Counted from the first letter of the stretch, positions 26,873-35,191 are shown. The stretch: DNA of 64,000 nucleotides from Streptomyces niveus (GCF_002009175.1 NZ_CP018047.1:5704001-5768000), one strand, 5' to 3'. The notes: generated by a model from the letters alone, not told the origin. A program made the numbers and translations.

Positions 26873-26981
26873 GAGCGGCCCCCTTCAGCCGGTGCGTACC
26901 TGTGCGCTGCGTACGTACCTCAAGGATCCGTCCGGCACGACGGGGGGACAAATCGGACGTGATGGGGGTGCCGGGAGCCGG

Positions 26982-28346
26982 TCAGGCCCCCGCGCCCCGC
27001 TCGTCGCGGATCTCGCCGACCACGCGGGTCACCGTGTTGCGCACCGCTTCGGTCTCCGTCAGGAAGTGCCACCAGTCGGGATGCCGGCCCTCCAGCCCGG
27101 CCACGGCGCGATCCAGCCGAGCCACGGCGTCGTCCAGCGGGCGCGCGTGCCGGGGCTCCGGCGTGTTGCGGCCCGCCATGGCCAGCCGCTGGGCGTCCCG
27201 CACGGCGAACCGTGTCCGGTCGATCTCCTGCTGCGGGTCCTTCGAGACGGCATTGAGCCGCTGAAGCCGGTCCCCGGCGGCCGACACGGCCTCGTCGGTG
27301 GAGTTCAGCAGCGCGCGGACCGTGCTGAGCAGAGCCGTCGCGTCCGGCCAGCGCTGCTCGTCGCGTGCCTTGGCGGCCTCCTTCAGCTTCTCCTCCGCCT
27401 GGTGCACGGAATCCGCCGCCTGACCGGCCACCGGCTGGAGGTCCTGCCAGCAGGCGGCGCTGAAGCGGCGCCGCAGCTCGCTCAGGACGGGCTCCACGGT
27501 GCCGGCGCGCGTGGTCAGAGCCTGTGCGCGCGTACGCAGCGAGACCAGCCGCCGGTCGATCTCGGCCGCGCGCTCGGGCAGCCGCTCGGCCTCGGCCCGT
27601 ACGGCCTCGGCGTCCCGCAGCACCCGGTCGGCGCGCTGAATCGTCTCGGCCACGCCGTGCTGGCCCGCGCCCTGATTGAGCTTGGTCAGCTCCGGGCCGA
27701 GCGTCGCGAGCCGCGCCGCGAGGTCGTCGGCCCGCAGTCCGGTGCCGCGCACCGCGTCCAGGGCGTTGCTCGCCGCGAGCAGCGTCTGCCGGGCCCGCTC
27801 CACGGCGGGCGCCAGCCGTGCGAGCTGCGTCTCCGCCTTGTCCAGCAGCGGGCCGAGTCCGCGCTCGAAGCGGTCGAGCTCACCCTTGACGCGGACAAGC
27901 TCGTCCTTGGCCCTGGTCAGCTCCGTACGGGCCGTGGAGGCGACGGAGGGCTCCAGATCGTCCCGGTCGAGATCGTGGGCGTCCACGGCGTTGATGTAGC
28001 CGCTGCTGGCCTCGTCGATCCGCCGCCCCAGGGCGGCGAACTCGTCCACGACCCGCCGCGCGCCCGGCGAGCTGTCCACGGCGGTGATCGTCTCTATCGA
28101 GATGCGCAGATCGCGCTGCGCGGTGTCCAGCTCGTAGAAAGCGGCGGCGGCGGCGTCCTTGGCGGCCTGCGCGTCGGCCCGCTGATTCTCCCCGCGCCCG
28201 CCGAACCATCGCCGCGTGCCCCCGCCGGCGAAGGCTCCCGGCAGGGTCGCGGCAATCAACGGCACCGGCAGCAGCATCAGGATGACGACATCACGGACGC
28301 CACCCGCCCTCGCTCGTGCGTGCGGCTGCGCGTGTGTCGCCGTCAC
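26982..28346 (-). CDS. Membrane-anchored coiled-coil protein
   Basis: 454 residues. One N-terminal hydrophobic segment (VVILMLLPVPLIAATLPGAF) acts as anchor or uncleaved signal. The rest, about 400 residues, is almost all heptad-like helix rich in Ala, Arg, Glu and Leu (RTELTRAKDELVRVKGELDR, AEIDRRLVSLRTRAQALTTR, HQAEEKLKEAAKARDEQ), with few Gly or Pro until the end. It is predicted to form a long extracytoplasmic rod. I recognise it only as a conserved actinobacterial hypothetical. It is 72 bp from the DUF4097 lipoprotein gene on the same strand and could form an envelope unit with it. Confidence 0.8.
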   Translation of the reverse strand: MTATHAQPHARARAGGVRDVVILMLLPVPLIAATLPGAFAGGGTRRWFGGRGENQRADAQAAKDAAAAAFYELDTAQRDLRISIETITAVDSSPGARRVVDEFAALGRRIDEASSGYINAVDAHDLDRDDLEPSVASTARTELTRAKDELVRVKGELDRFERGLGPLLDKAETQLARLAPAVERARQTLLAASNALDAVRGTGLRADDLAARLATLGPELTKLNQGAGQHGVAETIQRADRVLRDAEAVRAEAERLPERAAEIDRRLVSLRTRAQALTTRAGTVEPVLSELRRRFSAACWQDLQPVAGQAADSVHQAEEKLKEAAKARDEQRWPDATALLSTVRALLNSTDEAVSAAGDRLQRLNAVSKDPQQEIDRTRFAVRDAQRLAMAGRNTPEPRHARPLDDAVARLDRAVAGLEGRHPDWWHFLTETEAVRNTVTRVVGEIRDERGAGA

Positions 28347-28418
28347 ATCCCTCTCCCGTGCCGATTACGCCCTGCCCAGTTCATTCTCCCACCAGGAAGG
28401 GACGAACACACGGGTCGG

Positions 28419-29213
28419 TTAGTTCGCGCTTCGGACTGTGACTTTGCCGTTGTCGCTGTGGGCCTTCACCACGTGGGCGCTGTCGTCGTCCGTGGGCACG
28501 TCCACATCGACGCTCCCGTTGTCGCTCTTGGCGGTCACCGCGTAGCTGGTGCCGGACTTCGGCAGGTCGATCGTGACGGACCCGTTGTCGCTGAAGGTGT
28601 CCACCTTGTCGGGTACGGAGGTGAGCCTCAGCCGCACGGCTCCGTTGTCGGACCGGGCGTGCACCGACTTGGACGAGACGCCCTCGGTCGTCACCTTGCC
28701 GTTGTCGCTGAACAGATCGAGCGTGCCGCTGGAGTTGCGTACGTCGACGGAGCCGTTGTCGGAGCGGAGGTTCAAGGCGGTGTCGAAGCCGTCGGCGCTC
28801 ACCCTGCCGTTGTCGTTCACCACCTTCACCGCAGTCCCGCGCGGGACCTTCACACGGTGCCGCGACTCGCAGTTGTTCACCAGGGCCTTGCACTTCACCT
28901 CGAGGGTGAGGGTGTCGTCCTCCAGCTTCCAGACGGGATCGGGCCCCGACCCGAGCAGGACCCAGCCGTCGACCTGACGCGTCACCTCGACGTCCTCCAC
29001 ATCGGCCGGCACCAGATCGATCGAGGAGTTCGCCGACGAGATGGTCAGCGTCTTCCCACTGAAGGCGAACGACCGCTTCTCGGTCGGCGCCTCGTCGGCA
29101 TCGGCGCTCCCGCACCCACTGACGGCGACCACGGCGAGCACGGCGCCTCCGGCGGCGACAAGAGTGCGAGCGCGACGGCTGCGGCGGGTGTGCTGCGTGC
29201 GGCGTGTGTCCAC
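28419..29213 (-). CDS. DUF4097 beta-helix lipoprotein
   Basis: 264 residues from GTG 29213; upstream extensions lack a start context. The signal peptide ends in a lipobox (VVAVSGCGS), so the mature protein is lipid-anchored outside the membrane. The body is a right-handed beta-repeat: SDNGSVDV-like units recur seven or eight times (NDNGRVSA, SDNGSVDV, SDNGKVTT, SDNGAVRL, SDNGSVTI, SDNGSVDV, SDNGKVTV) at about 20-residue spacing, the DUF4097 (YvlB-like) pattern. Two Cys pairs before the repeats could form disulfides. Related proteins respond to envelope stress; the ligand is unknown. Confidence 0.9.
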   Translation of the reverse strand: MDTRRTQHTRRSRRARTLVAAGGAVLAVVAVSGCGSADADEAPTEKRSFAFSGKTLTISSANSSIDLVPADVEDVEVTRQVDGWVLLGSGPDPVWKLEDDTLTLEVKCKALVNNCESRHRVKVPRGTAVKVVNDNGRVSADGFDTALNLRSDNGSVDVRNSSGTLDLFSDNGKVTTEGVSSKSVHARSDNGAVRLRLTSVPDKVDTFSDNGSVTIDLPKSGTSYAVTAKSDNGSVDVDVPTDDDSAHVVKAHSDNGKVTVRSAN

Positions 29214-29415
29214 GGTGATCGGTCCCCCAGGCTGGTCCTGCTGATGTGCCCTCAGCGTACGAATCCCGGCACCCCCGAACGATCCGGTCGGCCACCGTCT
29301 CCGTGGTGGGGGTATCCCCCCGTCACCACCCCGCCCGCGCCGAACCGGCCGCCCGGCCTGCGAAGGGCGTTTGTGAGCGCGGGGCGTACGCCATGTACCC
29401 TGATGCCTCATCCAC

Positions 29416-29490
29416 GGGTGCGTAGCTCAGGGGTAGAGCGTTGCTCTTACAAAGCAAATGTCGGCGGTTCGAAACCGTCCGCGCCCACCA
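29416..29490 (+). tRNA. tRNA-Val (anticodon TAC)
   Basis: 75 nt with encoded CCA. The acceptor stem GGGTGCG pairs with CGCGCCC (one T-G pair). The D-arm is TAGCTCAGGGGTAGAGC, the anticodon stem TTGCT/AGCAA encloses loop CTTACAA, giving anticodon TAC for GUA valine codons, and the T-loop is GGTTCGAAACC. A strong terminator follows at 29516. Confidence 0.97.
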
Positions 29491-29515
29491 GTGGTAAACG
29501 CAGGTGAGACCTTTA

Positions 29516-29549
29516 ACGGCCTCTCGTCCAGTCAAGGACGAGGGGCCGT
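29516..29549 (+). terminator. Rho-independent terminator after tRNA-Val
   Basis: ACGGCCTCTCGTCC (29516-29529) pairs with GGACGAGGGGCCGT (29536-29549) around a 6-base loop and is followed by TTTCTCG. Confidence 0.92.
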
Positions 29550-29768
29550 TTCTCGTGGCCGGTCCGATGGGAGTCCACATCTCCGCGGTGCCCGCCCGGC
29601 GGCTTCCCCCGTCTGCCGGATGGTGGGATGGCGGGGAAATGGGTTGAGTTGGGGTGAAGTGCCGTGTTGTGTGGAGTGATCCGCAGGGGTGGTTGACCAC
29701 CGGCCCCGGTGTGCGGCGGGACAGTGGCGGCGCGGGGCGTCGTTGGGTGACACGGGGGAGTACCACGC

Positions 29769-31199
29769 GTGCAGACAGACGTCATGCCGTCCGTCGGGGT
29801 TGCCGTTCCGCGTGCCGGGGCGGGCGGGGTGGGGCGGTGGGGGCTCGGTGGGGTGTGTCTGGGGTTTGTGGGCGTCGCCGCGGTGCTCGTTCCGATCGGG
29901 TTGCCGCTCGGGTGGGACGAGATCGTCTACGCCAGCAGGTTCGGTCCGTACGGGCCCGCCGTGCCGTTCAGCGCGCCGCGGACGCGCGGGGTGCCGTTGC
30001 TGCTCGTGCCCGTCGCGTCGTGGAGCGATTCGGTGGTGCTTCTGCGGCTCTGGATGGCGGCGCTCGCGGGTGGCGCGCTCTATCTGGGGTTCCGGCCGTG
30101 GCTGGGGGTGCTGCGGCGGCCCGCGGGCGTATGGGTGGCCGCGGGGCTGTACGGGAGCCTGTGGTTCGCCCTGTTCTACGCCAACTCCGCCATGCCCAAC
30201 CACTACACGGCGATGGGCGCGGCCGCCGCCACCGGCTGTTTTCTGCGCCAGGACGCGGGTCGTGGCGCGTACGCGGGGATCGTCGCAGGGCTGGCCGTCG
30301 TCACGCTGATGCGGCCCAACGACGGTGCGGCCGTGGCCCTTCCACTGCTCGTCGCGGCCCTCGTGGTGCCCGCGTGGCGCGGGCGGGGGCGGCTCGTGGC
30401 CGTGGTGGCGGGCGTCGGGGCGGGCGCGCTGCCGTGGGTCGTGGAGGCGTGGCTGCGGTTCGGCGGTGTGGCGCGGCGGCTCTCCGAGGCGAGCGACACC
30501 CAGGGCGGTATGCGGCCCGTCCTCTCACTGAAGGCCCATCTCACCGCCCTGGACGGCCCGTTGCTGTGCCGTCCCTGTACGGGCGACACCGTCGCCTCCG
30601 GGGTCGTCGAATGGTGGCTGCTGCTCCCGCTGCTGGTCGCGCTAGGGCTGTGGACCGCGCGCCGTGCCGGGCCCGCGCGGGCGCCGATGTGGCTCGCGGC
30701 GGCCGTCGCGGCGTCGGTCTCGGTGCCGTACCTCTTCCTCGTCCCCTACGCGGCGCCCCGTTTCCTCCTGCCCGGTTACGCGCTGCTGGTGCTGCCCGGC
30801 GCCGTCGGACTGCTCGCCGTCGCCGGCCGGGCGCGTGGCTCGCGTCCGCTCGCGGTCGGGCTCGCCGTCGTACTGCTGGGGCACGCCACCGTACAGATCA
30901 CGCAGGTACGGACCCACGTGGGCGTCCAGGAACGGGCGCGGGGCGACTGGCAGCGGATCAGCGCCGTACTCCGTGAGGAGGGTGTGCGGCCGCCGTGTCT
31001 GCTCAAGGGCAACAGCTCGGCGATCCCCGTCGCGTACACGGCGGGCTGCGCGTCGGCCGGTATGGACGATCCGGCGCCCGCGACGGCGGTGATCCTGCGC
31101 CGCGCGGACCCGCCGCGCTGGGCACGGGACTGGCCTCGGCGCCCGGTGCCCGACACGTACAACCCGGGCTGGTCCGTCGCGGTGCGCCCGGAGAGCTAG
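29769..31199 (+). CDS. Polytopic GT-C-like membrane glycosyltransferase
   Basis: 476 residues from GTG 29769, with GGGGGAG 10 nt upstream. About ten to eleven membrane helices. The first extracytoplasmic loop contains GWDEIVYASRFGPYGP, an acidic DE pair after TM1 like the catalytic motif of GT-C mannosyl/arabinosyltransferases, and LMRPNDGAAV lies after TM5. A soluble C-terminal part of about 100 residues follows. It probably transfers a polyprenyl-linked sugar at the outer membrane face. Substrate is unknown. Its TAG stop codon overlaps the stop of the convergent next gene in the shared CTAG (31196-31199). Confidence 0.75.
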   Translation: MQTDVMPSVGVAVPRAGAGGVGRWGLGGVCLGFVGVAAVLVPIGLPLGWDEIVYASRFGPYGPAVPFSAPRTRGVPLLLVPVASWSDSVVLLRLWMAALAGGALYLGFRPWLGVLRRPAGVWVAAGLYGSLWFALFYANSAMPNHYTAMGAAAATGCFLRQDAGRGAYAGIVAGLAVVTLMRPNDGAAVALPLLVAALVVPAWRGRGRLVAVVAGVGAGALPWVVEAWLRFGGVARRLSEASDTQGGMRPVLSLKAHLTALDGPLLCRPCTGDTVASGVVEWWLLLPLLVALGLWTARRAGPARAPMWLAAAVAASVSVPYLFLVPYAAPRFLLPGYALLVLPGAVGLLAVAGRARGSRPLAVGLAVVLLGHATVQITQVRTHVGVQERARGDWQRISAVLREEGVRPPCLLKGNSSAIPVAYTAGCASAGMDDPAPATAVILRRADPPRWARDWPRRPVPDTYNPGWSVAVRPES

Positions 31200-32044
31200 A
31201 GCGTCTCTCGCGGGCCGGACCTGTACTGCGGTGTGTCCAGCGCCGTCGTGAGGATCCGTTCGCGCAGGCGGGGCATGTCCTGCGACACGAGGTCGGGGAC
31301 CACGTCGTCCCAGCGGGCGGCCACCGTGTCCAGTGTGCGGGTGAAGTGGCGGCGCAGGGTGCGCGCCGAGAGTCGGAGTGCCACGGCTGTCAATGGGCGC
31401 AGCAGGGGGCGGCCGTGTGCGGTCAGTGAGACGCGGATCGCCCAGCGGCTGTCCGGCAGTTGACCGGGCGTCGCGCGCACGGTCGCCCGGCCCAGACGGT
31501 GGTCGAGCCGTGCTTCGAGCGGCGCGGGCGGGGAGGGCGGGGCCAGCTGCCGTACGGCCGGTTCCTTGCCGGAACCGGGCCCCGGCCGGTCCTTGGCCGC
31601 CGCGTCCCACCAGTCGTCCAGCCGGATGTGCGCCGTGCCGGTGGCGCGCGTCAGTGAGGCCCACCGGTTCGTCCCGCTCGTCCCGCTCGCACTCATTGAG
31701 CCGCGCAGTCCGGCCTCCCGGGGGCGCTCGACGTCCTTCAGTATCCCTTCGATCTCGGCCCTCACCGAGCCGTCGCTGACGTGCTGGGCGACGCGCACCG
31801 CCGAACGCCGGTCCCACTCCTCCACCCGCACACAGGCGTCGTCGTCCACCTCGTACACCGCGCCCACGCGCAGGTGGTCGCCCCGCACCAGACGGAGGTC
31901 CGGCACCTCGCGGCCGTCCGCGAGAAAGAGCCGTCCGTCGTCGGTACGGGTCTCGGCCACCAGGTCGAACAGCGTGACGACCGCCTGCTCGAACCACCGA
32001 CGTGGAACCGATTCGACGGGCACGGTGTATTGGAGATGGACCAT
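31196..32044 (-). CDS. Conserved hypothetical protein (282 aa)
   Basis: From ATG 32044 (MVHLQYTVPVESVPRRWFEQ); longer frames upstream have no supporting start. It is soluble and alpha/beta in character. Features: an N-terminal domain to about residue 85 (LFDLVAETRTDDGRLFLADG, DLRLVRGDHLRVGAVYEVDD), a middle helix-loop region, and a C-terminal domain rich in Arg (RWAIRVSLTAHGRPLLRPLT, LSARTLRRHFTRTLDTVAAR). The HLRVGAVYEVDD stretch recalls SRPBCC/polyketide-cyclase-like proteins, but I cannot assign a family. It is transcribed divergently from the HxlR gene at 32178. Confidence 0.75.
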   Translation of the reverse strand: MVHLQYTVPVESVPRRWFEQAVVTLFDLVAETRTDDGRLFLADGREVPDLRLVRGDHLRVGAVYEVDDDACVRVEEWDRRSAVRVAQHVSDGSVRAEIEGILKDVERPREAGLRGSMSASGTSGTNRWASLTRATGTAHIRLDDWWDAAAKDRPGPGSGKEPAVRQLAPPSPPAPLEARLDHRLGRATVRATPGQLPDSRWAIRVSLTAHGRPLLRPLTAVALRLSARTLRRHFTRTLDTVAARWDDVVPDLVSQDMPRLRERILTTALDTPQYRSGPRETL

Positions 32045-32164
32045 GTCGGCAGCATGGACGGTCCGGGGCCCGTCCGTCAGGCCCGGGATCGGCCACGTTG
32101 TGCGGGCGATGGTTGCCGGGGCCCGGCAGGTCGCGCGGCCGGACTCCGGTGCCCGCCGGACTCC

Positions 32165-32170
32165 TACACT
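32165..32170 (+). promoter_or_regulatory. -10 box of a probable leaderless hxlR transcript
   Basis: TACACT ends 7 nt before ATG 32178, and no ribosome binding site is present; the -35 region is not clear. Confidence 0.45.
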
Positions 32171-32177
32171 CGGGTGC

Positions 32178-32672
32178 ATGCGGTGGAACGAGATCGGTGA
32201 GGTCGACTGCTCGGTCGCGCGGGCGCTGTCGGTGGTGGGGGACCGCTGGACGCTGCTCGTGCTGCGTGACGCGTTCCTCGGCGTGAGGCGGTTCGAGGAC
32301 TTCCGGGCGAACACGGGCGCGTCACGGCCCCTGCTCACCGAGCGGCTGACCACGCTCGTGGAGCACGGGGTGCTGCGGCGGGTGCGGTATCAGGAGCGGC
32401 CCGAGCGGTACGAGTACCGGCTCACGGAGAAGGGCGTCGGCCTGTACCCCGTGATCATCTCGCTCCTCGCCTGGGGCGATCGGTGGATGGCGGGCGACGA
32501 CGGTCCGCCCGTACGGCTGCGCCACGAGCCGTGCGGACACACGATGACGCCCGAGCTGGCCTGCCCCGACTGCGGGGAGAGGATCGACCCGCGAGACGTA
32601 CGGCCGACGCTGCGGCCCGAGCCAGGAGCCGATCCTCGCGAGACCTCACCGGCGGGGCACGTCAACTCCTAG
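32178..32672 (+). CDS. HxlR family regulator with C-terminal Cys cluster
   Basis: 164 residues from ATG 32178. The winged-helix HxlR domain (MRWNEIGEVDCSVARALSVV, RWTLLVLRDAFLGVRRFEDF, LTERLTTLVEHGVLRRVRY) covers residues 1-100. Cys11 is the position often used for redox or electrophile sensing in this family. A second part holds CGHTMTPELACPDCGERI, a probable zinc site. The stop codon TAG lies in the CTAG at the left end of a MITE-like element, so the original C-terminus may have been altered by the insertion. The target is probably the divergent hypothetical gene or itself. Confidence 0.9.
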   Translation: MRWNEIGEVDCSVARALSVVGDRWTLLVLRDAFLGVRRFEDFRANTGASRPLLTERLTTLVEHGVLRRVRYQERPERYEYRLTEKGVGLYPVIISLLAWGDRWMAGDDGPPVRLRHEPCGHTMTPELACPDCGERIDPRDVRPTLRPEPGADPRETSPAGHVNS

Positions 32673-32876
32673 GGCGTGTAGCAAGGTAGCGCCGTCCGCC
32701 CGCAGGGCGGGGCCCGCGGCGTCCGGTGCGGTGCGTCGCAAGGCGGAGGATCGGTGTTGTGGATGGACCAGCCGTACTCGACCGAATCCGACAACGCGGG
32801 GGGCACGTCCCGTGCCCCCTCGGGGGCTACGGGGGAGAGGTGCCGTGCCAGGCGAGACTTTGCGGACACCCCCTAG
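32669..32876. mobile_element. MITE-like element, copy A
   Basis: A 208-bp non-coding element bounded by CTAG at both ends. The right terminal repeat reads ACTTTGCGGACACCCCCTAG, the inverse of the ideal left end CTAGGGSGTGTCCGCAAAGT; the actual left end is degenerate (CTAGGGCGTGTAGCAAGGT). Its interior matches copy B (46829-47015) in reverse orientation over long stretches, including GGCGGAGGATCGG and GATGGACCAGCCGTACTCG, but has an extra block of about 40 bp with its own GGGGGCAC/GTGCCCCC hairpin. It supplies the TAG stop of the HxlR gene. There is no transposase inside, so it must be mobilised in trans. CTAG resembles the YTAR target of IS5-type elements. Confidence 0.78.
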
Positions 32877-32891
32877 GGGTGTCCTGTCAAT

Positions 32892-33356
32892 CTAGGGCGT
32901 GGGGTGGTCTTCGGGGCGCAGGATCATGCAGGTCGTCGTCGCGTGGGCGATCAGTTTGCCGCGTTCGTCCGTGACCCGGCCCTCCGCCGTCGCCGTCCGC
33001 CTGCCCACGTGGATCGTCGTGCCCTCGGCGGTGAGGCGTCCCGCGTCCACGGCGACGGTGCGGATGTAGTTCACCTTCAGCTCCAGCGTCGTGAAACCGA
33101 CGCCCGCCGGCAGAGTCGTGTGCACCGCGCAGCCCAGCGCGGAGTCGAGCAGCGTCGCCGCGATGCCGCCGTGCACCGAGCCCAGCGGGTTGGCGAAGTC
33201 GGGCCTGGTGCTCAGCGACAGGACGACACGGCCCTCGTCCAGCTCGTCGAAGGTCATGCCGAGGAGCCGTCCGACGGAGGGGCGGTCGGTGGGCTGCCCG
33301 GCCGCCCAGCGCAGCAGTTCCAGGCCGGACATCGTGGTGAGGTCGACAGTCGTCAT
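32892..33356 (-). CDS. PaaI-family hotdog thioesterase
   Basis: 154 residues. The single hotdog domain shows GRLLGMTFDELDEGRVVLSL, the catalytic/substrate loop FANPLGSVHGGIAATLLDSA with HGG and the acidic Asp on the hotdog helix, then LELKVNYIRTV and GRRTATAEGRV. It hydrolyses an acyl- or aryl-CoA, substrate unknown. A TAACTT box lies 7 nt before the ATG with no ribosome binding site, suggesting a leaderless message. Its stop codon TAG (32894-32892) lies in a CTAGGGCGTGG next to the MITE, resembling another element end. Confidence 0.92.
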   Translation of the reverse strand: MTTVDLTTMSGLELLRWAAGQPTDRPSVGRLLGMTFDELDEGRVVLSLSTRPDFANPLGSVHGGIAATLLDSALGCAVHTTLPAGVGFTTLELKVNYIRTVAVDAGRLTAEGTTIHVGRRTATAEGRVTDERGKLIAHATTTCMILRPEDHPTP

Positions 33357-33363
33357 GCGGCAG

Positions 33364-33414
33364 AAGTTATCAGTTCTGATTCTGAACCCACCACGGGCGG
33401 CGATCGGTCACAAT
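33364..33414. promoter_or_regulatory. Divergent -10 boxes for two probable leaderless genes
   Basis: Minus-strand TAACTT (33369-33364) lies 7 nt before ATG 33356, and plus-strand CACAAT (33409-33414) lies 6 nt before ATG 33421. The intergenic space is only 64 bp and contains TCAGTTCTGATTCTGAA, a possible regulator site shared by both. Confidence 0.45.
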
Positions 33415-33420
33415 TGAGGT

Positions 33421-33642
33421 ATGTGCCGCAGCATCAAGACTCTCCGTCCGCCCGTCATCCCCGAAGAGGCCACCGAGGAGGAGATCAGGGCCGCCGCCCT
33501 CCAGTACGTGCGCAAGGTCTCCGGCTTCCGTGCGCCCGCCGCCCACAACCGTGAGGTGTTCGACCGGGCCGTCGAGGAGATCACCGCGTCCACGATGCGC
33601 CTGCTCGACGGCATCGAGGTGCGGGGCGCGGCCCGGACCTGA
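33421..33642 (+). CDS. DUF2277 protein
   Basis: 73 residues covering the whole family: MCRSIKTLRPPVIPEEATEE, EIRAAALQYVRKVSGFRAPA, HNREVFDRAVEEITASTMRL. The Cys2 and the N-terminal MCRSIKTL are invariant in the family. It is small, helical and soluble. Function is unknown; related genes often neighbour DNA-repair or metabolic genes. A leaderless start is likely. Confidence 0.92.
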   Translation: MCRSIKTLRPPVIPEEATEEEIRAAALQYVRKVSGFRAPAAHNREVFDRAVEEITASTMRLLDGIEVRGAART

Positions 33643-33673
33643 GAAGAACGAGGACCCGCGGGTGGCCGGGGCC

Positions 33674-34381
33674 TCAGACCGCCGGTGACGGGGAAGGCGT
33701 CGGTGCCTGAGCGGGCGCCGGTGCGTTCTCCCGCGCCGCGTCGCGTCGGCGTGACGGGCGGCGGACGATGTACGCGGCCACCGCGCCCGCCGCGAACAGC
33801 GCCAGCACGGACACTGCCGCGCCGAACCAGCTCGCGCCCAGCCACTGGCCGCCGAAGTAGCCGAGGCCCACGCTGTACCCGGTCCATGCCACGGCCGCCA
33901 GCGCCGACCAGGGCAGGAACTCCTTCACCTTGCGGTGCGCGGCGCCCGCGCTGAGGGAGACGACCGAGCGGCCCGCCGGTACGAAGCGGGCGATCACGAC
34001 GAGGATCCCGCCGCCGGTGAGGGAGGCGCCGAGGCGCTCCTGCGCGGTGGTCAGCTTCCGTGAGCGGGCGATCGCGCGGGCGAGCCGGTCCCCCCCGCGC
34101 CAGGCGAGGCGGTACGCGACGAAGTCACCGATCACGGAGGCGACGGCCGCGCACACCATCAGTACGAGCAGCGAAGGCACCTCCTGCGGCACATGGGCCA
34201 CATGCGACACCTTGCCGGCCGCGTCGGCGACCGCCGAGGTCCCCGCTGCCGCCGCCGTGGCGGTCGTGATCACCAGCACGCCGCTGGGCAGGACGGGCAG
34301 GAACACGTCCAGAAGCACGGAGAGCGCCACCACGGCGTAGATCCATGGGCTGCCGGTCAGCGCGCCCAGACTCTCCAGCAC
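33674..34381 (-). CDS. DedA family membrane protein
   Basis: 235 residues from GTG 34381, chosen for GGGGAA 7 nt upstream; longer frames run into non-conserved sequence. Features: VLLDVFLPVLPSGVLVITTA (P-S-G in place of P-S-E at the re-entrant turn), VASVIGDFVAYRLAWRGGDR, and the basic VVIARFVPAGRSVVSLSAGA motif with the key Arg. C-terminal helix then a Pro/Ala/Arg tail. It should transport a lipid carrier or related molecule. It is distinct from the DedA at 23471, which has the standard Glu, so the two may differ in mechanism. Confidence 0.88.
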   Translation of the reverse strand: MLESLGALTGSPWIYAVVALSVLLDVFLPVLPSGVLVITTATAAAAGTSAVADAAGKVSHVAHVPQEVPSLLVLMVCAAVASVIGDFVAYRLAWRGGDRLARAIARSRKLTTAQERLGASLTGGGILVVIARFVPAGRSVVSLSAGAAHRKVKEFLPWSALAAVAWTGYSVGLGYFGGQWLGASWFGAAVSVLALFAAGAVAAYIVRRPSRRRDAARENAPAPAQAPTPSPSPAV

Positions 34382-34504
34382 TGTTACATTCCCCGTTTCC
34401 GTAACGAAGCCGAAATCCCCCGGCCTCGTACCCCCGTGACCGCCGGCCCCCTCGCGCGAGGCGAACTCGGGGGCGGCTGTCAGCCATACAGCGTACGCCT
34501 GTGT

Positions 34505-34515
34505 GGTGGACCACC
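34505..34515. promoter_or_regulatory. GGTGG-A-CCACC palindrome upstream of dedA
   Basis: An 11-bp perfect palindrome with a related half-site GTCCACC about 20 bp further right (34535-34542). It sits 124 bp upstream of GTG 34381 in a 324-bp gene-free stretch (34382-34705) that otherwise holds only the DoxX terminator. It may be an operator. Confidence 0.35.
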
Positions 34516-34612
34516 TTCCCACGGGGCGGGTGTTGTCCACCTCCTGTTTACTCAATGGCCGAGATCCGGGAATGGCCGAATGTGAGTGTGTGCCGAGTCT
34601 TGCCCACGCACG

Positions 34613-34648
34613 GGCGCCCGGACCCCGTCGAAACGGGATCCGGGCGCC
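34613..34648 (-). terminator. Strong 16-bp hairpin after the DoxX gene
   Basis: GGCGCCCGGACCCCGT (34613-34628) pairs with ACGGGATCCGGGCGCC (34633-34648), with one mismatch, around a CGAA tetraloop, 58 bp beyond the DoxX stop codon. Confidence 0.82.
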
Positions 34649-34705
34649 GTGTGCCGCTCGGTCGGCCGATCCGGCCGTCCGTCCGGTCGTCCGTCCGAGT
34701 GTCGG

Positions 34706-35143
34706 TCAGACGGTCACCGCCGTGCGTTGATCCCGGCGCTCCGGCTCGCGTGTGCCGCGCGCGCCGATGAGCCGGTCCAGCGAGAGTGCGCCGGGACCGT
34801 TGAAGACGATCAGCAGGAAGGCCCAGCAGAAGATCGCCGAGGCTTCGCCGCCGTTCTCCATGGGGAACAGCCCGTCGGGCTGGTGGACGTTGAAGTACGC
34901 GTAGGCCATGGAACCCGAGGCCACGAACGCGGCGACCCTTGTTCCGAGGCCCAGGAGGACCAGGCTGCCTCCTACGAGCTGGATGACCGCCGCGTACCAG
35001 CCGGGCCAGGCGCCGGCTTGAAGGGTTTCCTTGCCGAGGACGCCGAAGAGTGACGCGGCGCCGTGGCAGGCGAAGAGCAGTCCGATCACCATTCGGAAGA
35101 GTCCGAGGGCGTACGGCTGCGCATGGTTGAGACGTGTGTACAT
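34706..35143 (-). CDS. DoxX family membrane protein
   Basis: 145 residues with four membrane helices: LFRMVIGLLFACHGAASLFG, AAVIQLVGGSLVLLGLGTRV, AAFVASGSMAYAYFNVHQPD and ASAIFCWAFLLIVFNGPGAL. The DoxX signature GLLFACHGAASLFGVLG and LSLDRLIG are present. DoxX proteins in actinobacteria form part of a membrane complex with SodA and a thiol partner under oxidative stress, and others are quinone-linked. ATG 35143 has GAAGGAG 11 nt upstream. A promoter is visible at 35192-35221. Confidence 0.9.
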   Translation of the reverse strand: MYTRLNHAQPYALGLFRMVIGLLFACHGAASLFGVLGKETLQAGAWPGWYAAVIQLVGGSLVLLGLGTRVAAFVASGSMAYAYFNVHQPDGLFPMENGGEASAIFCWAFLLIVFNGPGALSLDRLIGARGTREPERRDQRTAVTV

Positions 35144-35191
35144 GGGGGGGTGGGGCTCCTTCGGTTCGGGACGTAACCGACGAGAGCCTTC

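Noticed and set aside
26391..29507. Open frame of more than 1000 codons on the plus strand
   Set aside because: It runs antisense through three minus-strand genes and even across the tRNA; no domain, no start context.
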